Below the pieces are notes generated by a model, which worked only from the letters and a program-made list of their open reading frames with translations, did no database searches and had not been told where the DNA came from. This document shows, one piece after another, positions 27,976-37,368 of a DNA stretch of 64,000 nucleotides; the first letter of the stretch is position 1, and each line of letters begins with the position of its first letter. Where the stretch lies: NCBI GenBank assembly GCA_964404255.1, contig CAYOJJ010000018.1, positions 1 through 64,000 on the forward strand, read 5' to 3'. Made by a program: the position numbers and the translations under genes. The DNA comes from JAFDZW01 sp964404255. Its GTDB lineage: Bacteria; Bacteroidota; Ignavibacteria; Palsa-1295.

Positions 27976-29060
27976 TAGTTAATAGCCTTTCCAGTATAGC
28001 GTACTAATAATTTTGCAACGATATTTACCAGAAGCGTCACGACGAATAACGACAATCCTATTTCGATCAGAGCCGAGCGATAGAGACCGGAGGCTTCCGC
28101 CAATTCGTTCGCTATGACGCTCGACATTGTATAGCCGGAATTGAAGAGCGACCACGTAATTCTCGGAGAATTTCCGATCACCATTGTAACAGCCATCGTC
28201 TCTCCCAAGGCCCTTCCAAGACCAAGAATGATCGCGCCAATAAGACCGGAACGGGCATACGGCAACACGGCAAGGCGGATGGTTTGCCATTGGGTTGCTC
28301 CGAGTGCATAGGATGCATCACGAATGGTTCTTGGAATGGTACGAAGAATATCTCTCGAAACGGAAGTGATATAAGGGATGATCATTATTGCCAGAATGAT
28401 GGAGGCGCTAAGCATATCATACCCATTCGGAGTATCGCCAAAGATCGGAATATGCGAAAGAAAAGAGTTCTTTGCAATTGGCGTCTCGAACCATTTCACT
28501 AAAAATGGCTGAAGAATAAAAATCCCCCACAGACCATACACGACACTTGGAATTGCCGCAAGCAGCTCAACCAGAAAGGATAATGGTTTATAAAGCCGGT
28601 TAGGGCAAAACTCCGATAGGAATACGGCCGTAAAGATACTTATCGGAACAGCGATGATCAGTGCCCAGGCAGAGGAATATAACGTACCAAGGATGAATGG
28701 GAGAGCGCCGAAGTGCTCGCTGCCGGGATCCCATTTACTCTCGCTGAAAAAATGAAACCCGAAGGTACTAAGCGATGCGGTCGAGCCGGAAAGCAGTTCA
28801 ACAAAGATGCCGAGAATAATTAATAATACGCTGAACGAGCATAAAAACAAGGCCGAATAATAAATACCATCGATGATCTTACTCGATACTTTACGCTCTT
28901 TAAAGGTTACTTTTTTCTGAGGATCGCTTCCCGATTGCTGCCATTTAGGACTGGACCTTCTCGATTCGAAAATATGATTAAAAATGGTAATGGGGTTAGA
29001 TGTTCGCCGAGGCTCCGGGGGCTGTAAAATGTCTTCCGCTCGTTTTATTGGTTCTTCCAT
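27975..29060 (-). CDS. pstC: Phosphate ABC transporter permease PstC
   Basis: The 361-aa permease is longer than average because of a roughly 70-residue charged cytoplasmic N terminus (EEPIKRAEDILQPPEPRRTS). Membrane helices follow, with the coupling motif IRDASYALGATQWQTIRLAV and then GLGRALGETMAVTMVIGNSP. FCPNRLYKPLSFLVELLAAI and PSVVYGLWGIF are typical of PstC. It is the first gene of the pstC-pstA pair and is separated from the tRNA-Asp gene by about 140 bases. Confidence 0.95.
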   Translation of the reverse strand: MEEPIKRAEDILQPPEPRRTSNPITIFNHIFESRRSSPKWQQSGSDPQKKVTFKERKVSSKIIDGIYYSALFLCSFSVLLIILGIFVELLSGSTASLSTFGFHFFSESKWDPGSEHFGALPFILGTLYSSAWALIIAVPISIFTAVFLSEFCPNRLYKPLSFLVELLAAIPSVVYGLWGIFILQPFLVKWFETPIAKNSFLSHIPIFGDTPNGYDMLSASIILAIMIIPYITSVSRDILRTIPRTIRDASYALGATQWQTIRLAVLPYARSGLIGAIILGLGRALGETMAVTMVIGNSPRITWSLFNSGYTMSSVIANELAEASGLYRSALIEIGLSLFVVTLLVNIVAKLLVRYTGKAIN

Positions 29061-29203
29061 ACCTTGATTTTAATTAAGAATGGAGTAGAGTCAACGATAG
29101 CGAAAGCGGGGGTGGTTCGGTTCGAATATTATGTTACTGTTAATATATTGGAATCAAAATATTTTGGATGTGGGGACTATCGAAGCAAACTGCGGGAAAG
29201 GTG

Positions 29204-29277
29204 CGGAGCGGACGGGACTCGAACCCGCGACCTCCTACGTGACAGGCAGGCGTTCTAACCAGCTGAACTACCGCTCC
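29204..29277 (-). tRNA. tRNA-Asp (anticodon GTC)
   Basis: The minus strand reads GGAGCGGTAGTTCAGCTGGT onward, with anticodon loop CTGTCAC (GTC), T-arm GCGGGTTCGAGTCCCGT and acceptor CCGCTCC plus discriminator G. It is nearly identical to E. coli tRNA-Asp. The terminal CCA is not encoded (GCAC follows). Confidence 0.97.
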
Positions 29278-29338
29278 ATCCGCACTCGTAAAAGTTGCGG
29301 GCTTATAACTATTATTACCTACCAGAAGTTCAATGATT

Positions 29339-30997
29339 TCACTCAAATCCTCCTACTATTTGCCCGAGTGATTTTCGCAGGGAGAACCATAAGAATTGAA
29401 AAAATTCTTCCGGGGGCAGCCGTTTTCGGGTGGTAATGGCTGTTTTAGCAGGCTTTCCCTCCTTATCTATGTTATTCGACCGAATAACGAATATATTAGC
29501 CCAGGTTGTTTTCAACCTATCCCAAATAGTCCTGTTTTCTGAAGATTTTTTTGATAAAAAGGTAATACTAAGGTCCTCGAACCTGGGGGTAACGGCTGTA
29601 GTAGCTGTTCCATTACGAACATGCATAATGATATCCCCGCTTATTACCTTCCCAGAAGCTACCTGAGTCCTATCGGTGTTAACAAGGTAGGAATTGATGG
29701 TTTTCCCGTCAAAGCCACCGATATGAGCTGCAATATCCATATCGAACGATGGCTTGGAAAGCGGATACTCAACTTCAGCTTTTAATGCTCCCTGCCCCTG
29801 AAAGAGCGTTTGCAAAGAGAAATGCACGGCATCAGAATCCATAGACACCGAAGAATCAATAAGCAAAGGAGAGATCGTCAATTTCGTTTTCTCGAAGGTC
29901 AATTCCGAAAGATGAGGGCTTACGTTCGATTGCTCCCTAATATGGATAAATCCATTAGGCAATCTCAACGAATCGGCATGGATAGGAAATCCTATCTTTC
30001 TCAGCAATTCATTTGGCATTGGTGCAGGCGGTGGATTTGGGTCCGAGGGCTTACGTTTATCCGAATAGTAATCGAACTTCCAGCTTTTGACACTTGCAGA
30101 TCTGAATCGAATACTATTGAGCCGCAATAATTTAGTCAGATAGATCTGCTCCGCTTTAAGGCCTATACATTCTAAAAATAACCGTCCCCGATTATATTTA
30201 TTTTTATTGGCAAAGGCCTGTTCGCTATAATTCGGCCGCAAACGCAATGTATCTACGGAAAGCGATGAATCTTCAAATACGCCATTCAATCCTTTAATCT
30301 CCAGGGAATATATACTATCATCGAAGGTATATATGGCCTGCCGGGCATTTATATGAATACTCTTGGAAAAGAGCAGGTATTTATTCGTTTTCATGGTCAT
30401 CGTATCGAGACCGAAACTTCCGATAGTCAGGCTTGTCCCTTTTAGTACTGTCCGCTGATGGCTGGTATCGCTCTCCATAACGATAGCTATATTACTCAGA
30501 AGAATACTATCAATGGCGATCGAAGGAAAAATATTTTTGATGGTGGGGAGAAATTGCGCGGTATCGAACTTATCAGAATAATGATCCGGATTACTATAAG
30601 TTGAAATATGTAATGACGGGTGATGGATTTCAAGCCTGTCGAGTTTTAACCCGTTTTTCCAAAGTATATCCCACCAGGAAATACCGCTAATACTAATGGT
30701 GTCGAGAAAACATTTTTTTATATAGAAGCCGGGTGTCAGGCTATCATATCTGACTCGGATAAGAACAACATGGCGGCAGGATAGAGAAGTAAAAGAATGG
30801 TCAATTTTTCCCAATATCAATTCATATTGGTAATGGGTCGCGCGACGTACCCACTCGGCAAGTTCAGGGCGGACGGTTTTATTGAGAATCCCATCGAGAA
30901 AAAATACAACAATAATGACTATTGTAAGAACAATGGCGCTAATGAATCCGGCTACCCAGAGGAGAATCTTCTTTTTAAAAGACAATGGTTTACGCAT
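29339..30997 (-). CDS. AsmA/DUF748-like membrane-anchored protein
   Basis: The 552-aa protein has one N-terminal membrane segment (ILLWVAGFISAIVLTIVIIV). A long periplasmic, beta-rich region follows, with repeated phrases such as LDTISISGISWWDILWKNG and KLDRLEIHHPSLHIST. This pattern resembles AsmA, TamB or DUF748 proteins, which bridge or regulate envelope lipid and outer membrane traffic. The assignment rests on overall pattern only. A proline patch (SDPNPPPAPMPNELL) interrupts the repeats near residue 325. Neighbours give no functional clue. Confidence 0.65.
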   Translation of the reverse strand: MRKPLSFKKKILLWVAGFISAIVLTIVIIVVFFLDGILNKTVRPELAEWVRRATHYQYELILGKIDHSFTSLSCRHVVLIRVRYDSLTPGFYIKKCFLDTISISGISWWDILWKNGLKLDRLEIHHPSLHISTYSNPDHYSDKFDTAQFLPTIKNIFPSIAIDSILLSNIAIVMESDTSHQRTVLKGTSLTIGSFGLDTMTMKTNKYLLFSKSIHINARQAIYTFDDSIYSLEIKGLNGVFEDSSLSVDTLRLRPNYSEQAFANKNKYNRGRLFLECIGLKAEQIYLTKLLRLNSIRFRSASVKSWKFDYYSDKRKPSDPNPPPAPMPNELLRKIGFPIHADSLRLPNGFIHIREQSNVSPHLSELTFEKTKLTISPLLIDSSVSMDSDAVHFSLQTLFQGQGALKAEVEYPLSKPSFDMDIAAHIGGFDGKTINSYLVNTDRTQVASGKVISGDIIMHVRNGTATTAVTPRFEDLSITFLSKKSSENRTIWDRLKTTWANIFVIRSNNIDKEGKPAKTAITTRKRLPPEEFFQFLWFSLRKSLGQIVGGFE

Positions 30998-31039
30998 GTT
31001 ATTCCATCTATTGATACGGAATAACCTGCCATAGGGGTT

Positions 31040-32182
31040 TTAGCCCATCGTCCAGCAATTGGGAGCTACCATTAATTTCCGGCGGCGGCGCGGATCATCC
31101 ATGCCGAGCCCATCGATGCTCATACTAATATCGGTAACGACCCATCCATCCTGATAATAACTATGCTCTATAATTCCTTTTACGATCGGGGTACAATCTA
31201 CCTGATTGATCTTATTGTGGAGTAGCTGCGGATGTGCAGCACCATTGGTACCTAAGCGCTCGGGGTTACCTTTGGTATAATCGGAAATGTACATAGCGAC
31301 ATCTCCCTTATTATAATAAAGAGTAACGGTTCTGGTAAGATCGTCGAGTAATTCGTATGGTTGGCCTTTTTCAAAGATATCGTCATCGACATCCGGGGCA
31401 CAAAGGAATATATGCTCAAATATCCTTGGAAGGCTTTGAGTCGGGGTAAAATCGGCAATACGGGCTATCGCATTCTGCAGGACATAATTACCCATCGAGT
31501 GACATAACAGATGGATATTCTGATTACAAAGCTCCGGTGTCTCTCCATTGGCATCGGGGCGACGGAGCTTGATAAGATAATCGCGCAGTTTTAATATACC
31601 TCTTCCAAAAGCTTTGCCGGACGCCGCCGCTTCCGTACGATCGGATTTATAGGAGACAAACGGAAGCGCCATACCGTCCGAAGGCCAGCTAAAGAGCACT
31701 ACAATAGTCGGCATATCTGGGTTGCCGGTCTCGTCGTGATTTAAGGATTCCTGTAAAGCACAGGCCGAGCCGACCGCCGCATCCCAGGAGACATTAAAGC
31801 CATGAATATAGATAAGAACATTCTGCGATTGGAGCATCGCGGTGCGCAACTCCTCGAACATATCCAACGATCCGAGTTTTGCCCCCCGCTGTGCTACTTC
31901 CGATTTTGTTTTATCGATCGATTCCTCAAATGCTTTGATCGTTGCCGTCTTAGAACACTTGGAAAAATAATCGGAAAGTTTTTCTCCATCACCGGGGCCG
32001 AAGCCACAATCTTTTTGCAATAAAGAATCTACGGTTGCTTCATCGGCCTGTAACAGTACTTTACCAAATCGGAGATTTTCAGTGCCGTCGTCACTGAATT
32101 TTGTACCATAGGAAGTGGGATTCCATTGATCGGGACCGAGGTGATTGCGATTGGTCGCATAATATAAAATAATCGTTTTCAT
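31040..32182 (-). CDS. DUF900-type alpha/beta hydrolase
   Basis: The 380-aa protein has the DUF900 layout. It opens with MKTIILYYATNRNHLG, has the core strand NVLIYIHGFNVSWDAAVGSA, and then a catalytic elbow LLCHSMGNYVLQNA with nucleophilic serine. An Asp sits in FLCAPDVDDDIFEKG. A late His is probable (GAAHPQLLHNKI or VKGIIEHSYY). It is predicted to be a cytoplasmic esterase or lipase of unknown substrate. No signal peptide is seen. It lies between the AsmA-like gene and tRNA-Ala. Confidence 0.82.
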   Translation of the reverse strand: MKTIILYYATNRNHLGPDQWNPTSYGTKFSDDGTENLRFGKVLLQADEATVDSLLQKDCGFGPGDGEKLSDYFSKCSKTATIKAFEESIDKTKSEVAQRGAKLGSLDMFEELRTAMLQSQNVLIYIHGFNVSWDAAVGSACALQESLNHDETGNPDMPTIVVLFSWPSDGMALPFVSYKSDRTEAAASGKAFGRGILKLRDYLIKLRRPDANGETPELCNQNIHLLCHSMGNYVLQNAIARIADFTPTQSLPRIFEHIFLCAPDVDDDIFEKGQPYELLDDLTRTVTLYYNKGDVAMYISDYTKGNPERLGTNGAAHPQLLHNKINQVDCTPIVKGIIEHSYYQDGWVVTDISMSIDGLGMDDPRRRRKLMVAPNCWTMG

Positions 32183-32211
32183 AAGGCGACTTTAGGATGA
32201 TCTTTTGAGAG

Positions 32212-32284
32212 TGGAGCTGAGGGGACTCGAACCCCTCACCTTTTGAATGCCATTCAAACGCTCTACCAGATGAGCTACAGCCCC
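32212..32284 (-). tRNA. tRNA-Ala (anticodon GGC)
   Basis: The minus strand reads GGGGCTGTAGCTCATCTGGT onward. The anticodon arm is TTTGA-ATGGCAT-TCAAA (GGC) and the T-arm GAGGGGTTCGAGTCCCCTC. The acceptor ends CAGCTCC plus discriminator A. CCA is not encoded. Confidence 0.97.
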
Positions 32285-32366
32285 GGCTTTCGCACTGGTG
32301 AAAGTGCGCGTCTTAAACCTGTTTACGGCTATAGAGGGTTCCCGTAACCTTATGGTGGCTTGCTTC

Positions 32367-33947
32367 TCAGGCATTCCAAAACTGACGGTCAAGACTTCGG
32401 TATTGGATGGCTTCGGATAAATGCGGTATCTCGATCGACGGGCTCCCGGCGAGATCCGCAATAGTACGCGCAACTTTGAGGATACGGTCATAGGCTCGGG
32501 CAGAATGCCCCATTTTCGTCATCGCCTTTTTCAGCAATTCCCTGCCGGCCTCATTTATTTCACAATATTGCTGAATAAGGCTCGGATTAAGATCGGCATT
32601 TTTGAAAACTTTTTGCTTCGGATTCTTTTCGTTATGCTCGTTATACCGGTCAACTTGAAGCTGTCTTGCCTGCAGTACCCTATCTCTGATTTGTTTCGAT
32701 GGCTCTCCAGAGGCCTTCTTTTGCAGTTCTTCGATCTTCACGCTCGGCACTTCGATATGAATATCTATTCTATCGAGCAGCGGGCCGGATATCTTGCTCA
32801 TATATCGCGAGCGCATCTGTTCGGTACAGGTACATTGATGCAGCGATGAACCGAAATTGCCACATGGGCAGGGATTCATAGCGCACATCAGCATAAAATT
32901 AGCCGGATATTCAACCGTTAGTTTTACCCTGGAGATCGTCACCCTTCCATCTTCGAGCGGCTGGCGTAATACCTCTAAGACATTCCGTTGAAATTCGGGA
33001 AGCTCATCGAGGAACAATACCCCGTGATGAGCAAGGGAAATCTCCCCGGGACGAATATTATTCATTCCACCGCCGACAAGTGCCGCATCGGAAATAGTAT
33101 GATGGGGCGAACGGAATGGGCGGCTCGTGAGCATCGGTATATCAGCCGGTAAGATGCCCGAGACCGAATGGATCTTCGTCGTTTCCAACGCTTCATCGAA
33201 TGTAAGCGGAGGTAATACCGAAGGAAAGCGTTTGGCAAGCATACTCTTTCCGGAGCCGGGCGAACCGATCATGATAACATTATGACCGCCGGCAGCAGCG
33301 ACTTCAAGTGCCCGCTTGACCGTCTCCTGGCCTTTTACTTCTGCAAAATCGAGTAACGATTGATCCAGGCGGCGCTTAAATAATTGATCGACATCGATCT
33401 TCGAAGCTTCAAGTACGGCTGTTCCGTTAAGAAATTCTACTGCTTCGCGAAGCGAAGTGACACCATAGATCTCAAGCTCCGGTACCAGGGCTGCTTCGGC
33501 GGCATTTTCCAACGGAAGAATGATCCCTTTCAGGTTGGGCTGCTGCTTACGTAGTTCTCTTGCATGCAGTGCAACATTCAGGGCGCCATGGATCGGGCGG
33601 ACGGCTCCATCGAGAGCTAATTCGCCGAGCAGAAGATATTGCTTCAGGATCTCGGAATCGATATTCCCCGCTGCAGCGAGTAGGCCCAATGCTATTGGCA
33701 GATCGAAAGCGCTACCTTCCTTGCGAATATCGGCCGGAGCAAGATTGATGGTGATACGTTTTGAAAAATCGAACGCAAGCCCGGAGTTCTTCATTGCTGC
33801 CTGTACGCGCTCCTTACTTTCACGAACGGCAGAATCGGGCAATCCTACCATTGCAAAGTTTGGAGACATATTTTCGATGTGGCTTTCGATCTCTACTGTG
33901 TAAGCTTCAATTCCCTGAGTCGTGGCCGAGTAGCAGCGTGAGAACAT
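32367..33947 (-). CDS. comM: YifB/ComM-family Mg-chelatase-like AAA+ ATPase
   Basis: The 526-aa product has an N-terminal Lon-like domain (NFAMVGLPDSAVRESKERVQ). A Mg-chelatase-type AAA+ core follows with Walker A IGSPGSGKSMLAKRF and Walker B GVLFLDELPEF. A Cys-rich insert is present (NPCPCGNFGSSLHQCTC), and the C terminus is SARAYDRILKVARTIADL. In naturally transformable bacteria ComM is a hexameric helicase that aids branch migration during DNA uptake. Widespread YifB homologues may act in general recombination. Length is normal. It is separate from PBP2 by about 65 bases. Confidence 0.93.
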   Translation of the reverse strand: MFSRCYSATTQGIEAYTVEIESHIENMSPNFAMVGLPDSAVRESKERVQAAMKNSGLAFDFSKRITINLAPADIRKEGSAFDLPIALGLLAAAGNIDSEILKQYLLLGELALDGAVRPIHGALNVALHARELRKQQPNLKGIILPLENAAEAALVPELEIYGVTSLREAVEFLNGTAVLEASKIDVDQLFKRRLDQSLLDFAEVKGQETVKRALEVAAAGGHNVIMIGSPGSGKSMLAKRFPSVLPPLTFDEALETTKIHSVSGILPADIPMLTSRPFRSPHHTISDAALVGGGMNNIRPGEISLAHHGVLFLDELPEFQRNVLEVLRQPLEDGRVTISRVKLTVEYPANFMLMCAMNPCPCGNFGSSLHQCTCTEQMRSRYMSKISGPLLDRIDIHIEVPSVKIEELQKKASGEPSKQIRDRVLQARQLQVDRYNEHNEKNPKQKVFKNADLNPSLIQQYCEINEAGRELLKKAMTKMGHSARAYDRILKVARTIADLAGSPSIEIPHLSEAIQYRSLDRQFWNA

Positions 33948-34012
33948 CCTGATAGGTGCCTATAATTAATAGGTCTAAAATACGAAACTGCGGTCTGAGT
34001 ACGGAGAAAGGT

Positions 34013-35992
34013 TTAGTGTTTGATGGATGCAACCGTACGGCGTTCGGTAGTACCGATCACAGCTTCCACGCTATCTTTAGGTACTTCTTCTTCTTTAGGT
34101 TTTGCGGGAATGGCTGTTTTCTTGGCATACTTTGCCTGCCGGTATTTTTCGTATTCAGGGGTATTAGGTAGAATGGTAGGCTTGGGATCTTCCCGGTCAC
34201 GATATAAATAGTATTTTATAAGTTTGCGGGCAATAGGTGCAGATACAGAACCTCCAAAACCGGCATTTTCAACCATCACGCACATCGCGATCTTCGGATG
34301 ATCGAACGGAGCAAAACAAATGAACCAGGCGTGGTCTTTGCCATGCGGGTTCTGAGCCGTACCGGTTTTTCCGGCGATCTTGCAATCATGCGGGCCGGGC
34401 GTTTCGGCAGAATGAGCCGTGCCACCGCCTTCGTGAACAACACCCCACATCCCATTGCGAACGGTCTCGATAATAGTATCGGCAATGGCTACTTTTCTTT
34501 TTTTCGGTTCGACTGTTTCCCAAATCGCCGTTTTCGGATTAAAGATGGCTCGCGCAGCATGAGGCTGTACCCATACGCCATGATTTGCCCATGTCGCTGC
34601 GTAAGCCGCTTGTTGCAATGGCGTCACCCCGATTTCTCCCTGGCCAATACCCTGGCTAACAACATATCCTTTTGTCCAGCCTTTTGGGTACCACTTATTC
34701 ATGCGGGCCGTGTTCGGTATCATTCCGCTTCCTTCAAAGCCGATATCGGCACCGGTCGGTTGGTCAAAACCGAATTCCCGGGCATATTTCCACATGGAGT
34801 CGATACCGAGCATGAGGATCGTGCGGTAATAGAACACGTCGCAGGAGGCAACGATGGAACGGTGAATATCGGTAAAGCCGTGTACTGCATCATCATGATA
34901 AGTGTGATCGCCGAAAGTGAACGAGCCGGGGCAGCTTATCGAAAAATTCATCGGGATCGTTTTTGTCTGCATTGCTGCTGCAGCCATCATCAGTTTCCAG
35001 GTCGATCCCGGTGGATAGCGGGTCTGGGTAGCTCGATTGTACAGTGGATGGGCGGGATCGAGCATTACTTCCTGATACTCTGCTTTCGATGTTCTGCCGC
35101 TAAAAATATCAAGGTCAAAATCCGGCTTGCTTACCAGTGATAAGATCTCTCCGGTATTGGGGTCGAGCGCTACAACGGCCCCATGCATTCCTTCGAGCAG
35201 TTGTTCGGCATATTCCTGCAATTCGATATCCATACCAAGCTGAATGCTTTGGCCATCGGTGGAATTAACATCGGCTTGCCCCTGCTTGAATCGTGCCTGA
35301 CGCTGACCACGGGCATCGACGGCAACATATTCATAGCCTTTTATTCCCCGTAATTCTTTTTCATGGTAGGCTTCAAAACCCGAAGTACCGATCACATCGC
35401 CAGGATGGTAGTATTCACTATCGGCCGTCCCTTCGAGATCTTCGAGCTTCTTTTCTGAAATTTCTTTGGTATATCCAAGCAGATGAGAGGCGCGAACGGG
35501 AGCCACATATTGCCGTTTCGATTCAAAGGTAATATCGATACCCGGCAGGTCGCTTGCCCGCTCCTGAATAGCAGCAATCATCCGCGGGTCAAGATCGCTG
35601 ATGATCTTAACTGGCTGGAATTTGGTATAGAATCCGGATTGGTTTAATTTATTTAAAATATAGTTGGTATCGACACCGATAAGCTTTGCCAGTAACGGTA
35701 GCGTGGTCTTTTTATAGGGCTGGAAGTCTTGCGGAGTAATGGTCAGCGCATACGAAGGAATGCTGGCGGCGATCACAGCGCCAAAGCGGTCATAAATAGC
35801 TCCGCGAACCGGGATGCGTTCGATGCGCTTGATCCCCTGCGCGCTGGCAGCTCCGCGAAGTTCGGCCCCTTCCAAGAGTTGTAATTGGACGAACCGGAAT
35901 ATGAAACCACCAAAAACTAAGGCAATAATAACGGCAAGTATCCGGCGCCTGGTCGGGGAAGCGAATTCATGATCGGAAAAGAAATCAAACAT
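34013..35992 (-). CDS. mrdA: Penicillin-binding protein 2 (elongasome transpeptidase)
   Basis: The 659-aa membrane-anchored peptidoglycan transpeptidase serves cell elongation. It has a cytoplasmic tail, a membrane segment at about residues 17-38, a dimerisation domain and a transpeptidase domain. The catalytic motifs are S330-TW-K333 (YPPGSTWKLM), S383-C-D and K542-TGT (GKTGTAQ). These match class B PBP2 with SxD as the second motif. The usual neighbours mreBCD and rodA are not seen here; if present they lie elsewhere. The Lys/Pro-rich C-terminal tail is a lineage extension. Confidence 0.94.
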   Translation of the reverse strand: MFDFFSDHEFASPTRRRILAVIIALVFGGFIFRFVQLQLLEGAELRGAASAQGIKRIERIPVRGAIYDRFGAVIAASIPSYALTITPQDFQPYKKTTLPLLAKLIGVDTNYILNKLNQSGFYTKFQPVKIISDLDPRMIAAIQERASDLPGIDITFESKRQYVAPVRASHLLGYTKEISEKKLEDLEGTADSEYYHPGDVIGTSGFEAYHEKELRGIKGYEYVAVDARGQRQARFKQGQADVNSTDGQSIQLGMDIELQEYAEQLLEGMHGAVVALDPNTGEILSLVSKPDFDLDIFSGRTSKAEYQEVMLDPAHPLYNRATQTRYPPGSTWKLMMAAAAMQTKTIPMNFSISCPGSFTFGDHTYHDDAVHGFTDIHRSIVASCDVFYYRTILMLGIDSMWKYAREFGFDQPTGADIGFEGSGMIPNTARMNKWYPKGWTKGYVVSQGIGQGEIGVTPLQQAAYAATWANHGVWVQPHAARAIFNPKTAIWETVEPKKRKVAIADTIIETVRNGMWGVVHEGGGTAHSAETPGPHDCKIAGKTGTAQNPHGKDHAWFICFAPFDHPKIAMCVMVENAGFGGSVSAPIARKLIKYYLYRDREDPKPTILPNTPEYEKYRQAKYAKKTAIPAKPKEEEVPKDSVEAVIGTTERRTVASIKH

Positions 35993-36182
35993 TTCAGTTC
36001 TTGAAAAACGAGTGCAACCGAATGGCTTGTTCCGCGTATCGTTAACATTGTAGGATATTTATAGACTTTTCTTAAATCTATCGATATCCAAATAAACGTA
36101 CTTCTCTAAAATAGACGATTTATCGATGAAGCAGCATTTTCTTCGTATTTTAACCCCACGTTTTACCTTAGGAGGAGAGACT

Positions 36183-36545
36183 ATGAGACCGTTACTATGG
36201 ATAGTATTGCTTTCTTTTTTTGCTATCACGGGATGCAATAAAGGAGATAATGATAATTGGGTTGAAACAAAGGATGTTTCCGTCATGGCCTATAAATCGG
36301 ACCCTGAAAATGGGAAGCAGTATCTCGATGTCATTTATGAAAATTCGGGCACTTATAATATCAGTAAAGTTAAAGTCGAATTAGTAACCTATAAGGGTAC
36401 CCAGGTCGATACTGTTGTTAAAGTCATTACCCCGACCGAAGTGCTTAAACCGAAAGATAAACACCTCGCTAAACGGCCTATCGGCGAACAACCGGCCACG
36501 TTCGATGAAGTAAAAGTCGGGCGGGTCTGGATAGTTAAGCAATAA
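36183..36545 (+). CDS. Small hypothetical lipoprotein
   Basis: The 120-aa product has a lipoprotein signal (LLWIVLLSFFAITGCNKGDN) with Cys as the anchor. A short beta-rich domain follows (YLDVIYENSGTYNISKVKVE). The likely function is unknown. The ATG at 36183 is supported by TTAGGAGGAG just upstream, a good ribosome site, so the 19-codon extension back to 36126 is not needed. A FxLYD-like fold (comparison of residual peptide shapes around tyrosine-rich strands) is possible but not established. Confidence 0.72.
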   Translation: MRPLLWIVLLSFFAITGCNKGDNDNWVETKDVSVMAYKSDPENGKQYLDVIYENSGTYNISKVKVELVTYKGTQVDTVVKVITPTEVLKPKDKHLAKRPIGEQPATFDEVKVGRVWIVKQ

Positions 36546-36619
36546 TACTATTTTCGGTATTCTCTGATCGCTACGTACGGTCCCGCTCTTGCCGTATTTT
36601 TGAGGCAAACGTTATCTCA

Positions 36620-37354
36620 ATGACCCAAACCTTTGTGTTCGATATTGAAACGGTGCCATTACCGTTCGATCAATCATTCGATGAAGTCCAGAAAGAATAC
36701 CTTTTACGCGGACTAACCGAAGAAAAAGATATAGAGAATCAAAAGCGCTTCGGGGCTCTTAATCCACTGCTCGGCCGGATCGTATGTATCGGTATCTTTA
36801 TTCCTGAGCTCAAGCGTGGAGTGGCTCTTTCTCTTGCCGATAGCGAGGCAGAAGAAACGATCGAATATAGCGATCATTCGGTGAAGTATCTTTCTTTTGC
36901 CGATGAAGCAGCGCTGATTACACACTTTTGGAAAGGGCTTGAGGCCCAACGATATTCTTCGTATGTGACATTCAATGGCCGCAATTTCGATTGCCCGTTT
37001 CTTATGCTTCGCAGTGCTGCGCTCGGCGTCAGGCCAACGGTAAATTTAATGGCCGGAACCCGCTGGGCATTCCGGGTCGGAGGTAAAAATTATGAGGCCG
37101 ATCATATCGATCTTGCCGATAAACTGGTCTTCGGTGCCGGCTTCGATAAGAATGGAGCAACCCGACGTTTTAACCTTGATTTTTATACTAAATCTTTCGG
37201 CATAAAATCTCCAAAAGCAGAAGGTGTTACCGGCTATGAAGTGCCGGAATATTTCGCCGAAGGTAAGATCAGGGAAATAGCCGAATATTGCGTCCGCGAT
37301 GTGGTAGCAACGGCTGAATTATATGACCGCTGGAATACGTTATTGCGGTTCTAA
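36620..37354 (+). CDS. PolB-type 3'-5' exonuclease (RNase H-like fold)
   Basis: The 244-aa DEDD-superfamily nuclease matches the predicted 3'-5' exonuclease family related to the exonuclease domain of DNA polymerase B. Acidic metal ligands are visible in three motifs: FVFDIETVPLP (Exo I), YVTFNGRNFDCPFLMLR (Exo II) and AEYCVRDVVATAELY (Exo III, D with preceding Y). It is likely to act in DNA repair or RNA trimming. It precedes the lolC/E-mutT-mutY-ogg run and may head that operon. Confidence 0.87.
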   Translation: MTQTFVFDIETVPLPFDQSFDEVQKEYLLRGLTEEKDIENQKRFGALNPLLGRIVCIGIFIPELKRGVALSLADSEAEETIEYSDHSVKYLSFADEAALITHFWKGLEAQRYSSYVTFNGRNFDCPFLMLRSAALGVRPTVNLMAGTRWAFRVGGKNYEADHIDLADKLVFGAGFDKNGATRRFNLDFYTKSFGIKSPKAEGVTGYEVPEYFAEGKIREIAEYCVRDVVATAELYDRWNTLLRF

Positions 37355-37368
37355 AATTATATACCGGT

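Noticed and set aside
29064..29436. Open frames with GADGTRTRDL-type peptide
   Set aside because: This peptide is a common mis-translation of a tRNA gene; the tRNA-Asp explains it.
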